A stretch of DNA of 64,000 nt. Origin: Streptomyces sp. LUP47B. Lineage in GTDB: Bacteria > Actinomycetota > Actinomycetes > Streptomycetales > Streptomycetaceae. A model generated the notes under the pieces. That model worked only from the letters and a program-made list of their open reading frames with translations. It ran no database searches and was not told the DNA's origin. Positions 26,456-34,169 of the stretch are shown in pieces; position 1 is the first letter of the stretch; each line of letters begins with the position of its first letter. The position numbers were made by a program, and so were the translations under genes. The stretch covers positions 55,854-119,853 of the forward strand of contig NZ_MJAH01000008.1 of assembly GCF_001746295.1 (NCBI RefSeq). Reading direction: 5' to 3'.

Positions 26456-27424
26456 ATGCAGGCTTGGCAAGTGCACGAGAACGGCGAGCCGAGCGAGGTG
26501 ATGCGCCTCGCGGACGTGGCGCAGCCCGTTCCCGGTGAGGGCCAGGTCCTGCTGAAGGTGCGCGCCGCGAACATCAACTTCCCGGACGTGCTGATGTGCC
26601 GCGGCCACTACCAGGTCCGGCCGCCGCTGCCCTTCACGCCGGGCGTGGAGATCTGCGGCGAGACCGAGGACGGACGGCGGGTGATCGCCAACCCCGCGCT
26701 GCCGTACGGCGGATTCGCCGAGTACGCCGTCGCCGACGCCGCCGCTCTGCTGTCCGCGCCGGACTCCCTGGACGACGCCGAGGCCGCCGCCCTGCACATC
26801 GGCTACCAGACGGGCTGGTTCGGTCTGCACCGGCGGGCTCACCTGGAGGCCGGCGAGACGCTGCTCGTCCACGCCGCCGCGGGAGGGGTCGGCAGCGCGG
26901 CCGTGCAGCTCGGCAAGGCGGCCGGGGCCACCGTCATCGGTGTCGTCGGCGGTGCCGAGAAGGCGGCCGTCGCCCGGGAGCTGGGCTGTGACGTGGTGGT
27001 CGACCGGCGGAGCCAGGACGTCGTCTCCGCCGTGAAGGAGGCCACCGGGGGCCGGGGCGCCGATGTGATCTACGACCCCGTGGGCGGAGAGGCCTACACG
27101 CAGTCGACCAAGGTCGTCGCCTTCGAAGGGCGGATCGTCGTCGTCGGCTTCGCCGGCGGGACCATCCCGAGTCCCGGTCTCAACCACGCCCTGGTGAAGA
27201 ACTACGCGATCCTGGGCCTGCACTGGGGCCTGTACAACACCAAGAACCCCAAGCTGGTCCAGCACTGCCACGAGCAGCTCACCGAACTGGCCGCCCGGGG
27301 TGCGATCAAGCCGCTGGTCAGCGAGCGGGTGCCGCTCGCCGGAGCCGCGGGCGCCGTGCAGCGCCTCGGCGACGGGGTGACCACCGGTCGGATCGCCGTC
27401 GTACCCACGGGAGCACAGGCATGA
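26456..27424 (+). CDS. Zinc-independent quinone/enoyl reductase (NADPH:quinone oxidoreductase type)
   Basis: A 322-residue medium-chain reductase without zinc-binding cysteines. Motifs: AANINFPDVLMCRGHYQVRP, FTPGVEICGE, the NADPH site VHAAAGGVGSAAVQLGKAAG, and GVVGGAEKAAVARELG, matching the Qor/CAA43093 group. It reduces quinones or enoyl substrates; the physiological substrate is unknown. GGAGG precedes the ATG at 7 nt. It overlaps the following acyl-CoA dehydrogenase by 4 bp (ATGA), forming a three-gene operon likely used for degradation of a particular acyl-CoA. Confidence 0.9.
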   Translation: MQAWQVHENGEPSEVMRLADVAQPVPGEGQVLLKVRAANINFPDVLMCRGHYQVRPPLPFTPGVEICGETEDGRRVIANPALPYGGFAEYAVADAAALLSAPDSLDDAEAAALHIGYQTGWFGLHRRAHLEAGETLLVHAAAGGVGSAAVQLGKAAGATVIGVVGGAEKAAVARELGCDVVVDRRSQDVVSAVKEATGGRGADVIYDPVGGEAYTQSTKVVAFEGRIVVVGFAGGTIPSPGLNHALVKNYAILGLHWGLYNTKNPKLVQHCHEQLTELAARGAIKPLVSERVPLAGAAGAVQRLGDGVTTGRIAVVPTGAQA

Positions 27425-28602
27425 CCGACGCAGCCGAACTGGGGCGCCGCACCGCCGAGTTGCTGGCCGCGCACCCGCCCGCGACCACGGACCGGCTCGA
27501 CTTCCTCAAGGCCCGCTTCGACGCCGGGCTCGCCTGGGTGCACTACCCCGAGGGCCTCGGCGGCCTGAACGCGCCCCGCTCCCTCCAGGCCGTCGTGGAC
27601 GCCGAGTTGGAGGCCGCGGGCGCTCCCGACAACGACCCGCGGCGCAACGGCATCGGCCTCGGCATGGCCGCGCCGACGATCCTCAGGTACGGCACCGACG
27701 AGCAGAAGCAGCGCTTCCTGCGGCCCCTGTGGGTGGGGGAGGAGATCTGGTGCCAGCTGTTCAGTGAGCCCGGCGCCGGATCCGACCTTGCCGCGCTCGG
27801 CACCCGGGCCGTGCGTGAGGGCGACAGCTGGGTGGTCAACGGGCAGAAGGTGTGGACGTCCGGCGCCCACAACTCCCGCTGGGCCATTCTTATCGCCCGC
27901 ACCGACCCCGACGTGCCCAAGCACGCGGGCATCACCTACTTCCTCTGCGACATGACCGACCCCGGTGTCGAGGTGCGGCCGCTGCGCCAGATCACCGGCG
28001 AGGCCGAGTTCAACGAGGTCTTCCTCACCGACGTCCGCATCCCCGACAGCCACCGGCTCGGCGAGGTCGGCGACGGCTGGAAGGTCGCACAGACCACGCT
28101 GAACAACGAGCGGGTCGCCATCGGCGGCATGCGGCTGCCCCGCGAGGGCGGCATGATCGGCCCGGTCTCGAAGACCTGGCGCGAGCGCCCCGAACTGCGC
28201 ACCCAGGACCTGCACCAGCGCCTGCTGAAGCTCTGGGTCGACTCCGAGGTCGCCCGTCTCACCGCGGAGCGCCTGCGCCAGCAACTCGTCGCCGGACAGC
28301 CCGGACCCGAGGGCGCCGGGATGAAGCTCGCCTTCGCCCGCCTCAACCAGGAGATCAGCGGCCTGGAGGTCGAACTGCGCGGCGAGGAGGGCCTGTTGTA
28401 CGACGACTGGACCCTGCGGCGCCCGGAGCTGGTGGACTTCACCGGCCGCGACGCCGGCTACCGCTACCTGCGCTCCAAGGGCAACAGCATCGAGGGCGGG
28501 ACCAGCGAGGTCCTGCTGAACATCGTCGCCGAGCGCGTCCTGGGCCTGCCGGCCGAGCCGCGCACCGACAAGGACGTCGCCTGGAAGGACCTGTCCCGAT
28601 GA
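27421..28602 (+). CDS. Acyl-CoA dehydrogenase, FadE-type (subunit 1 of a pair)
   Basis: A 393-residue flavoenzyme. Landmarks: WCQLFSEPGAGSDLAALGTRA, VVNGQKVWTSGAHNSRWAIL, EVFLTDVRIPDSHRLGEVGDGW and the C-terminal YRYLRSKGNSIEGGTSEVLLN. The pair of adjacent acyl-CoA dehydrogenase genes, each differing from the classical homotetramer, is the arrangement known in actinobacteria for alpha2-beta2 heterotetrameric enzymes (FadE26/27-like, steroid side-chain type). In those, one subunit carries FAD-binding residues and the other completes the site. EGGTSE here carries the likely catalytic Glu. Its stop overlaps the next start (ATGA). Confidence 0.92.
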   Translation: MTDAAELGRRTAELLAAHPPATTDRLDFLKARFDAGLAWVHYPEGLGGLNAPRSLQAVVDAELEAAGAPDNDPRRNGIGLGMAAPTILRYGTDEQKQRFLRPLWVGEEIWCQLFSEPGAGSDLAALGTRAVREGDSWVVNGQKVWTSGAHNSRWAILIARTDPDVPKHAGITYFLCDMTDPGVEVRPLRQITGEAEFNEVFLTDVRIPDSHRLGEVGDGWKVAQTTLNNERVAIGGMRLPREGGMIGPVSKTWRERPELRTQDLHQRLLKLWVDSEVARLTAERLRQQLVAGQPGPEGAGMKLAFARLNQEISGLEVELRGEEGLLYDDWTLRRPELVDFTGRDAGYRYLRSKGNSIEGGTSEVLLNIVAERVLGLPAEPRTDKDVAWKDLSR

Positions 28603-29681
28603 GCGCACAGCCCGATCTGCTGTACTCGGAGGAGGAAGAGGCGCTGCGGGCCGCCGTACGGGACCTCCTCGCCGACCACTGCGACGCGCCGGGTGTGATC
28701 GCCCGCACCGAGTCGGACACCCCGCACGACCTCGCCGCCTGGAAGGCCCTCGCCGACGGCATGGGCCTCGCCGGGCTCCTGGTGCCCGAGGACAAGGGCG
28801 GTCAGGGCGCCACGCACCGCGAAGTCGCCGTGGTGCTGGAGGAGTTGGGGCGCGCGGTCGCTCCCGTGCCCTATCTCACCAGTGCGGTCGTCGCCACCGA
28901 GGCCCTGCTCGCCTGCGACGCCGACGACCTCCTCGCCGAGCTCGCCTCCGGGCGGAAGACCGGCGCCCTCGCCGTTTCCCTGAGCGTCGCCCCGGGCGGC
29001 GCCTACCAGGTCGTACGTCACGAAGAGGGCACCCTGCACGGGGAGTTGTCGGCGATCGCGGACGCCCAGGCGGCCGACGTGCTGCTCGTGCCCGCGGACG
29101 ACGGCGGGCTGTACGCGGTGGAAGCCACCTCCGCGACGGTCACTCCCCAGGTCTCCTTCGACCTGACCCGACCGCTCGCGACCGTCACCCTCGACGGGGC
29201 GCGGGGCCGCCTGCTGGGTGACGCCGAAGTCGCCGTGCACCGCGCGCTCCGGGCCGGCGCCGGACTGCTCGCCTCCGAACAATTCGGGCTCGCCGAATGG
29301 ACGTTGACCGAGACCGTGCGCTACCTCAAGGAGCGCAAGCAGTTCAACCGGCCTGTCGGCGGGTTCCAGGCGCTCAAGCACCGGCTCGCCCAGCTGTGGC
29401 TGGAGGTCGTCAACCTCCGTGCCGCCGCCCGGAACGCGGCCGACGCGCTCGCGACGGGTGAGGACGCCGACGTGGCCGTCGCCGTCGCGCAGGCCTACGC
29501 GGCATCCGTCGCCGTGCACGCCGCCGAGGAGGCGCTCCAGCTGCACGCGGGGATCGGCATGACGTGGGAGCACCCGGTGCACCTCTATCTCAAGCGGGCC
29601 AAGGCCGACTCGATCGCCTACGGCACGGCGGGCGCGCATTGTGCCCGGTTGGCCGAACTCGTCGAACTCCAGGCACCTTGA
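28599..29681 (+). CDS. Acyl-CoA dehydrogenase, FadE-type (subunit 2 of a pair)
   Basis: A 360-residue partner of the preceding gene. The N-terminal domain DLLYSEEEEALRAAVRDLLADHC, LAGLLVPEDKGGQGATHREVAVVLEELG and C-terminal LKERKQFNRPVGGFQALKHRLAQLW fit the family. The canonical C-terminal base motif is replaced by LQLHAGIGMTWEHPVHLYLKRAKAD. The middle beta domain lacks the usual SEPxAGSD FAD signature, consistent with the cofactor-poor subunit of a heteromeric dehydrogenase. It ends the operon; a strong terminator follows 24 bp later. Confidence 0.9.
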   Translation: MSAQPDLLYSEEEEALRAAVRDLLADHCDAPGVIARTESDTPHDLAAWKALADGMGLAGLLVPEDKGGQGATHREVAVVLEELGRAVAPVPYLTSAVVATEALLACDADDLLAELASGRKTGALAVSLSVAPGGAYQVVRHEEGTLHGELSAIADAQAADVLLVPADDGGLYAVEATSATVTPQVSFDLTRPLATVTLDGARGRLLGDAEVAVHRALRAGAGLLASEQFGLAEWTLTETVRYLKERKQFNRPVGGFQALKHRLAQLWLEVVNLRAAARNAADALATGEDADVAVAVAQAYAASVAVHAAEEALQLHAGIGMTWEHPVHLYLKRAKADSIAYGTAGAHCARLAELVELQAP

Positions 29682-29703
29682 GCGTCACTTGGTGAACTCG
29701 GTG

Positions 29704-29731
29704 AAGCCCGCCCCACCTGGGGCGGGCTTTT
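29704..29731 (+). terminator. Rho-independent terminator of the dehydrogenase operon
   Basis: AA-GCCCGCCCC-acct-GGGGCGGGC-TTTT: perfect 9-bp GC stem, 4-nt loop and a T-tract, 22 bp after the stop codon. The clearest intrinsic terminator in the window. Confidence 0.93.
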
Positions 29732-29861
29732 CCGTGCGCCCGAGCGGAAGGAGTGAACGAGCGGCGGCAGTCCGGCCAACTCCTGGCATGTACAGGTTCA
29801 TCGAGGGCCGAAGTGCCCGATACTCCCTGTGGTTTCGACCCGCCCCACAGGGAGGCAGAAC

Positions 29862-30719
29862 ATGGCCCTCATCACTCGTCGCAGAGCCCTCACCACCCTC
29901 GGCGCCGCGGTCGCGGCGACGCTCGCCCCGCCCGTCGGCAGCGCCTGGGCCGACAGCCAGGGACACCGCCCCCGTCCGTTGTGGCGGGCCCACGCCCACA
30001 ACGACTACGAGCATCCGCGGCCCCTCCTCGACGCCCTCGACCACCGCTTCGGCAGCGTCGAGGCCGACATCTTCCTCGTCGGCGACCAGCTCCTCGTCGG
30101 CCACACCGTGGACGACCTCGACCCGACGCGCACCCTCGAGTCCCTCTACCTCGACCCGCTGGCCAGGATCGTCAAGGCCAACCACGATGCGGTGTACCGG
30201 GGTTACCGCCGTCCCCTGCAACTGCTCGTCGACATCAAGACCGAAGGGTCCTCGACCTACCTCGAACTCGACCGCCATCTGCGGCGCTACAAGCACCTGT
30301 TCACGACCTACGCGCACGGCAAGGTCGTCCCCGGCCCGGTGACCGCGGTGATCTCCGGCGACCGCGCCGCACGTGTGCCGATGGAGGCCCAGAGCGTGCG
30401 CCGGGCGTTCTACGACGGCCGGCTCGCCGACCTCGGCACCTCGGCGCCCGCCTCCCTCATCCCGCTGATCAGCGACAACTGGACGCTCAACTTCACCTGG
30501 CTCGGCGAGGGCGTCTTCCCCGACGCCGAGCGGCAGAAGCTGCGGAGCATCGTCCAGCAGGCCCACGCGCGCGGGCAGAAGGTGCGGTTCTGGGCCACCC
30601 CGGACCTCGCGACCCCCGCCCGCGACGCGCTGTGGGCCGAGCTGCACGCCGCCGGCGTCGACTATCTCAACACCGACGACCTGGCGGGCCTGGAGGCCTT
30701 CCTGGACGGCCACCGATAG
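29862..30719 (+). CDS. Secreted phosphodiesterase-like protein (PI-PLC/GDPD superfamily), Tat signal
   Basis: A 285-residue exported protein. The N-terminus MALITRRRALTTLGAAVAATLAPPVGSAWA is a twin-arginine-type signal with an AxA cleavage site. The mature part begins with WRAHAHNDYEHPRPLLDALD and FGSVEADIFLVGDQLLVGHT, the His/Glu/Asp metal and active-site layout of glycerophosphodiester phosphodiesterase/PI-PLC barrels. LLVDIKTEG and the final VDYLNTDDLAGLEAFL match the same fold. A predicted role is hydrolysis of an extracellular phosphodiester. GGAGG lies 7 nt before the ATG 29862; a GTG/ATG further upstream lacks one. It is monocistronic. Confidence 0.8.
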   Translation: MALITRRRALTTLGAAVAATLAPPVGSAWADSQGHRPRPLWRAHAHNDYEHPRPLLDALDHRFGSVEADIFLVGDQLLVGHTVDDLDPTRTLESLYLDPLARIVKANHDAVYRGYRRPLQLLVDIKTEGSSTYLELDRHLRRYKHLFTTYAHGKVVPGPVTAVISGDRAARVPMEAQSVRRAFYDGRLADLGTSAPASLIPLISDNWTLNFTWLGEGVFPDAERQKLRSIVQQAHARGQKVRFWATPDLATPARDALWAELHAAGVDYLNTDDLAGLEAFLDGHR

Positions 30720-30850
30720 GCGCCTCGGAACAGGCACGGACACCACCCGTTCGGAGGACGCTTCAGCCGCCCGGACGAACCCTCCGCTACGCCACACTTG
30801 CGGCCGAACGCCGTGAATCGGACCTGGCGGCGTGGCGGAGGAGGCTGTCC

Positions 30851-31045
30851 ATGGCGATTTCCATTTCCCTAGTGGTGCTGCTGCTGATCCTGGCGGTGAT
30901 CTTCCTGCGCAGCGGTGGACTCAAGGTCTCCCACGCGCTGGTGTGCGCGCTGTTCGGCTTCCTGCTCGCCGGCACGAGCATCGCGCCCACCGTCCACAGC
31001 GGCCTCACGGCGACGGCCGACATCGTCAGCAGTCTGCGCCCCTGA
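30851..31045 (+). CDS. Small membrane protein
   Basis: A 64-residue protein with GGAGGAGG 6 nt before the ATG. One span at 2-18 (AISISLVVLLLILAVIFL) and a second hydrophobic helix at about 26-44 (VSHALVCALFGFLLAGTSI), ending ATADIVSSLRP. I recognise it as a common Streptomyces type of small hypothetical membrane protein but know no function. Its stop lies 2 bp from the stop of the convergent secreted protein gene. Confidence 0.75.
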   Translation: MAISISLVVLLLILAVIFLRSGGLKVSHALVCALFGFLLAGTSIAPTVHSGLTATADIVSSLRP

Positions 31046-31047
31046 CC

Positions 31048-32286
31048 TCAGCCCGTGGAGAAGACTCCGATGCCGTTCGGTACGGGCCGCTCGGCGCCGC
31101 CGGAGGGGTGGTTGAGGGCGGTGACGGAGCTCGTGCCCGGCATCCGGGCGGCCATGGTCGTGGAACCCCCGCCGTCCAGGCTGAAGGCGTCGACGGAGCC
31201 CAGCGTCCGCATGGTGTCCGCCACTTCGGCGATCGTCAGCCCACCGCGATAGTCGGGCGACCCGTCCAGCGCGAGGAGATACAGCCGCCGTCCGCCGTCC
31301 GCGACGCCCACGGCCGTGCGCACGGCCGACGTCGTGTCGTCGAGGCCGGGCAGCGGGAGGCCGTCGTCGAGCACCGGGTAGCCGCCGAGCGCGAAGCGGT
31401 ACGGGAGCTTCGCCGAGGCCGCGACCAGTCGGTGCCGCACCGTCACCGCCGCGCCGACGGACAGCTTCCGCAGGTGCTGTGCGCCCGCCTCCCGGCCCAC
31501 GAGCACGGTGGTGCCGGCGGCGATCGGTCCGCTGCCCGGGATGTCGGCCGTGGCCACGACCTTCCCGGCGCGGACCGTCACCTCGTAGGTGTCCGTGCTG
31601 CACGGGGCGGCCCGGTCGGTGTCCGTCCCGCACGTCGACCGCACCCGGGAGACGCTGCCCCAGTCCGAGGTGAACGCCCCGACCGAGCCCACGGGCAGCG
31701 CGTACTGGTTCAGCCCGCCGAGCGGCAGCTTTCCCCCGGGCGTGGTCACCGACCCGTCGAGCGCCAGGTCGTCGAGGCGGGCCTGACCGTCGGTGCCCAC
31801 GCCGAACACGTCCTTGGTGCTCGCGCCGGACGGCAGCGCGGGCCCGAAGCGCTGGCCTTTCGGCACCGCCGCCTTGAGGGCGCGGCCCTGCGCGATCGCC
31901 GGGCCCACACTCGCGCCGGTGGCCTCGACGCCCGGGTGCTGGCCCTCCGTGATGTTGAAGAAGTCGCCGTTCACCCCCGCGAGCGCGCCCTGTGCGCTGG
32001 CCAGCCGGGACACCGTGGCCCGCGCCGCCACCGCCCCCGGATACAGCAGCTCCAGTCGCACCCGCGGATCGCTGAGGTCCACGCCGATCACATGGGCATG
32101 CGCCACGCCCGCGGCCGCGTCGATGTCGAACTCCTCGTACTGCACGCCGGTCGCGAGCCGTGTCCACCCCGGCGCGGCGCCGGCCGGTGCCGCCCCCACC
32201 AGGGCCGCACCGGCCAGCGTGCCGAGTGCCGCGAGAAACGTCAGTACCGATCTGCCTGCTTCGAAACGTCTTCGACGATGCGTCAC
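31048..32286 (-). CDS. Secreted phosphodiester glycosidase family protein (NAGPA domain)
   Basis: A 412-residue exported protein with a basic N-terminus, hydrophobic core and cleavage after GAAPAGAAP. It carries the NAGPA (phosphodiester glycosidase) domain: AGVNGDFFNITEGQHPG, LALDGSPDYRGGLTIAEVADTM and the hallmark AFSLDGGGSTTMAARMPG near the C-terminus. The family is named after the mammalian uncovering enzyme that removes GlcNAc from phosphodiester-linked glycans; bacterial substrates are mostly unknown, probably wall or exopolysaccharide phosphodiesters. GTG start with GGGAGAG upstream. Confidence 0.87.
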   Translation of the reverse strand: MTHRRRRFEAGRSVLTFLAALGTLAGAALVGAAPAGAAPGWTRLATGVQYEEFDIDAAAGVAHAHVIGVDLSDPRVRLELLYPGAVAARATVSRLASAQGALAGVNGDFFNITEGQHPGVEATGASVGPAIAQGRALKAAVPKGQRFGPALPSGASTKDVFGVGTDGQARLDDLALDGSVTTPGGKLPLGGLNQYALPVGSVGAFTSDWGSVSRVRSTCGTDTDRAAPCSTDTYEVTVRAGKVVATADIPGSGPIAAGTTVLVGREAGAQHLRKLSVGAAVTVRHRLVAASAKLPYRFALGGYPVLDDGLPLPGLDDTTSAVRTAVGVADGGRRLYLLALDGSPDYRGGLTIAEVADTMRTLGSVDAFSLDGGGSTTMAARMPGTSSVTALNHPSGGAERPVPNGIGVFSTG

Positions 32287-32362
32287 AGCTCTCCCTGATG
32301 TCTCGTCAACTGTTCCCAGGACTCAGGAAGAGTGCATCAGACAGCGATGACACAGGGGACGG

Positions 32363-32746
32363 CTAGGCGCCGACCACACGCGAACGGATGAGGAAACGTA
32401 CCCCCTCGGGTGCCTCCAGCGAGAACCCACTGCCCCGGCCCTCGACGACGTCCACGATCAGCCGGGTGTGGCTCCACACCGCGTACTGGCTCCTCGACAT
32501 CCAGAACGTGACCGGCTCCCCGACCCCCGGCACGTCCAGCTCGGCGAGCAGCACGTCCGAGCCGCCGGTGCGGAACTCGCCCGCCGGATAGCACATCGGC
32601 GCGCTGCCGTCACAGCAGCCGCCGGACTGATGGAACATCAGCGGCCCGTGCGCCTCGCGCAACCGGCGCAGCAGCTCGGCGGCCGCGGGCGTGAGCTCGA
32701 CGCGCGGCACCTCGTCGGACACGGCACGTACGGAATCGTCGTCCAT
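32363..32746 (-). CDS. DUF779-family protein
   Basis: A 127-residue protein with the family core FHQSGGCCDGSAPMCYPAGEF and FWMSRSQYAVWSHTRLIVDVVEGRGSGFSLEAPEGVRFL. DUF779 genes usually sit beside aldehyde dehydrogenases of the ExaC/AcoD type. Here none is adjacent, which is unusual and suggests the gene acts in trans or was separated by rearrangement. The conserved CC and later Cys may bind metal or take part in redox chemistry; no activity is established. No clear ribosome site precedes the ATG. Confidence 0.88.
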   Translation of the reverse strand: MDDDSVRAVSDEVPRVELTPAAAELLRRLREAHGPLMFHQSGGCCDGSAPMCYPAGEFRTGGSDVLLAELDVPGVGEPVTFWMSRSQYAVWSHTRLIVDVVEGRGSGFSLEAPEGVRFLIRSRVVGA

Positions 32747-32825
32747 GGTCGTCGAGTGCAGCAGGGTGAACGTTGCGAGGGGGTTGCACGGCTCCAGGGC
32801 CAGGGCCAGATCCGCCGGCCAGGCC

Positions 32826-33992
32826 CTATCCGGCGTACGGCGTGAAGTGGGCCGGAGCGTGGTCGATCGGCAGGTCCGGGCGCCATGCCGTCAGGCCCTG
32901 GGCGCTGCACACGAACAGGTTCTCCGGGAGCCGGTCCAGGGCGAACCAGCGCCAGTCGCCGACGCGTTCGTCGGGCTGGTCCGAGGGCTCGCCCCGCCAG
33001 GCGGTGACCTGGGCGGCCACGGTCATCCGCACCACGCCCTCCACGTCGTCGAGGAGCGTGCCCAGCAGCCGGACGTCGGCGGGGCCGGCCTCGACGCCGG
33101 TCTCCTCGCGGAGTTCGCGCACGACCGTCTCCGCCAGCGACTCCCCGGGCTCCACCGTGCCTCCCGGCAACTCCCAGGTCCCGCGCCGGTGCCGGCCGAG
33201 AAGCAGTCCGCGAGGGCCGTACAGGATGGCCCCGGCGCCGATCGCCGCGTGTGGGATCGGCCCCCGGTTGGTGCGCGGACGGGAGGAGACCCGGACCGGC
33301 CGGGTCGCCCGGAAGATCCGGTAGGAGGCGTGGTTGCCCTCCTCCGGCGCGTCGAGGACGTCGATCCCCTCGACTCGCAGGCCGTGCTCGCCGAGCAGGT
33401 CCGTCCAGAGTTCCGGAGTCAGCACCCACATCCCCACGGCGACCTCCCCACCCCCGGCGAACCGCAGGATCTCGGGCCGGGGCTCGACGGCCGACGAGGG
33501 ACCCTCTCCCGCGGAGTTGGTGTGCAGCACGGTGAAGCACAGCGTCCCGCCGGGCCGGAGCGCCGTGGCGAGGGCGGGCAGCAGCCGACGGGGGTCGACG
33601 TAGGGCACCGCGTTGACGGAGTAGACGACGTCGTACGGCTGTGCCGTGCCGAGGTGCTCGACGGCGTCCGCCCTGATCAGGCGCAGTCCGGGCAGGGAGC
33701 CGTAGCGTGCGAGGGCCCGTTCGTGCTGCGTGGGGGAGGAGTCGACGGCGTCCACCGAGGCGCCGTACGCCCGGACGAGATGCGCCGCGTGCCGGGCCGG
33801 GCCGCACCCGAGGTCGAGCACGCGCCGCCCCGCGAGCTCACCGAGGATCTCCGCGCCCGGCCCGATGCCCCGCAGGCCCCAGTCGAACCGCTCCAGCTCC
33901 GGGAGGACCGTGCCGCGCCGCAGATGGTGGTCGCCGTAGGTGTGCCAGGCCTCGGCGTTGACGGCGTCGGGGCCGACGGGTCGCGTGGTCAA
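32826..33992 (-). CDS. Fusion of SAM-dependent methyltransferase and Nudix hydrolase
   Basis: A 388-residue two-domain protein. Residues about 50-235 form a class I methyltransferase: SAM-binding VLDLGCGPARHAAHL, VDAVDSSPTQ, YDVVYSVNAVPYVDP and LRPGGTLCFTVLH. Residues about 250-385 form a Nudix hydrolase: IGAGAILYGPRGLLLGRHRRGTWELPGG and a complete Nudix box GESLAETVVRELREETGVEAG. Both active sites look intact. The protein starts at TTG 33992 just after GGGAGG. The combination suggests modification of a nucleoside-diphosphate-linked or nucleotide substrate by both domains, but no pathway is visible nearby. It is divergent from the mannanase gene. Confidence 0.9.
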   Translation of the reverse strand: MTTRPVGPDAVNAEAWHTYGDHHLRRGTVLPELERFDWGLRGIGPGAEILGELAGRRVLDLGCGPARHAAHLVRAYGASVDAVDSSPTQHERALARYGSLPGLRLIRADAVEHLGTAQPYDVVYSVNAVPYVDPRRLLPALATALRPGGTLCFTVLHTNSAGEGPSSAVEPRPEILRFAGGGEVAVGMWVLTPELWTDLLGEHGLRVEGIDVLDAPEEGNHASYRIFRATRPVRVSSRPRTNRGPIPHAAIGAGAILYGPRGLLLGRHRRGTWELPGGTVEPGESLAETVVRELREETGVEAGPADVRLLGTLLDDVEGVVRMTVAAQVTAWRGEPSDQPDERVGDWRWFALDRLPENLFVCSAQGLTAWRPDLPIDHAPAHFTPYAG

Positions 33993-34087
33993 CGTGCCTC
34001 CCGGATGCGGTGGTCGAGGTGGGGAACCCTATGCGAGCTCGGGGCCACCGAGTTGCCGAGGGGCACCGCCCATTTCCGTCCCTTGTC

Positions 34088-34117
34088 TTGACGTGTACTT
34101 GGCAGAGTGGCTTCTAT
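34088..34117 (+). promoter_or_regulatory. Mannanase promoter
   Basis: TTGACG (34088-34093), 18-bp spacer, TTCTAT (34112-34117), whose last base enters the CebR-type operator. Confidence 0.55.
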
Positions 34118-34130
34118 GGGAGCGCTCCCA
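34117..34130. promoter_or_regulatory. CebR-type operator upstream of mannanase
   Basis: TGGGAGCGCTCCCA, a perfect 14-bp palindrome identical to the known binding site of the LacI-family regulator CebR of Streptomyces, which responds to cello-oligosaccharides. It overlaps the predicted -10 and lies 40 bp before the GTG of the GH5 gene, so repression by promoter occlusion is expected. Confidence 0.9.
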
Positions 34131-34169
34131 TGCTTCTTTCCGACCGTCTCACCCATCCCTGGAGCCGCA

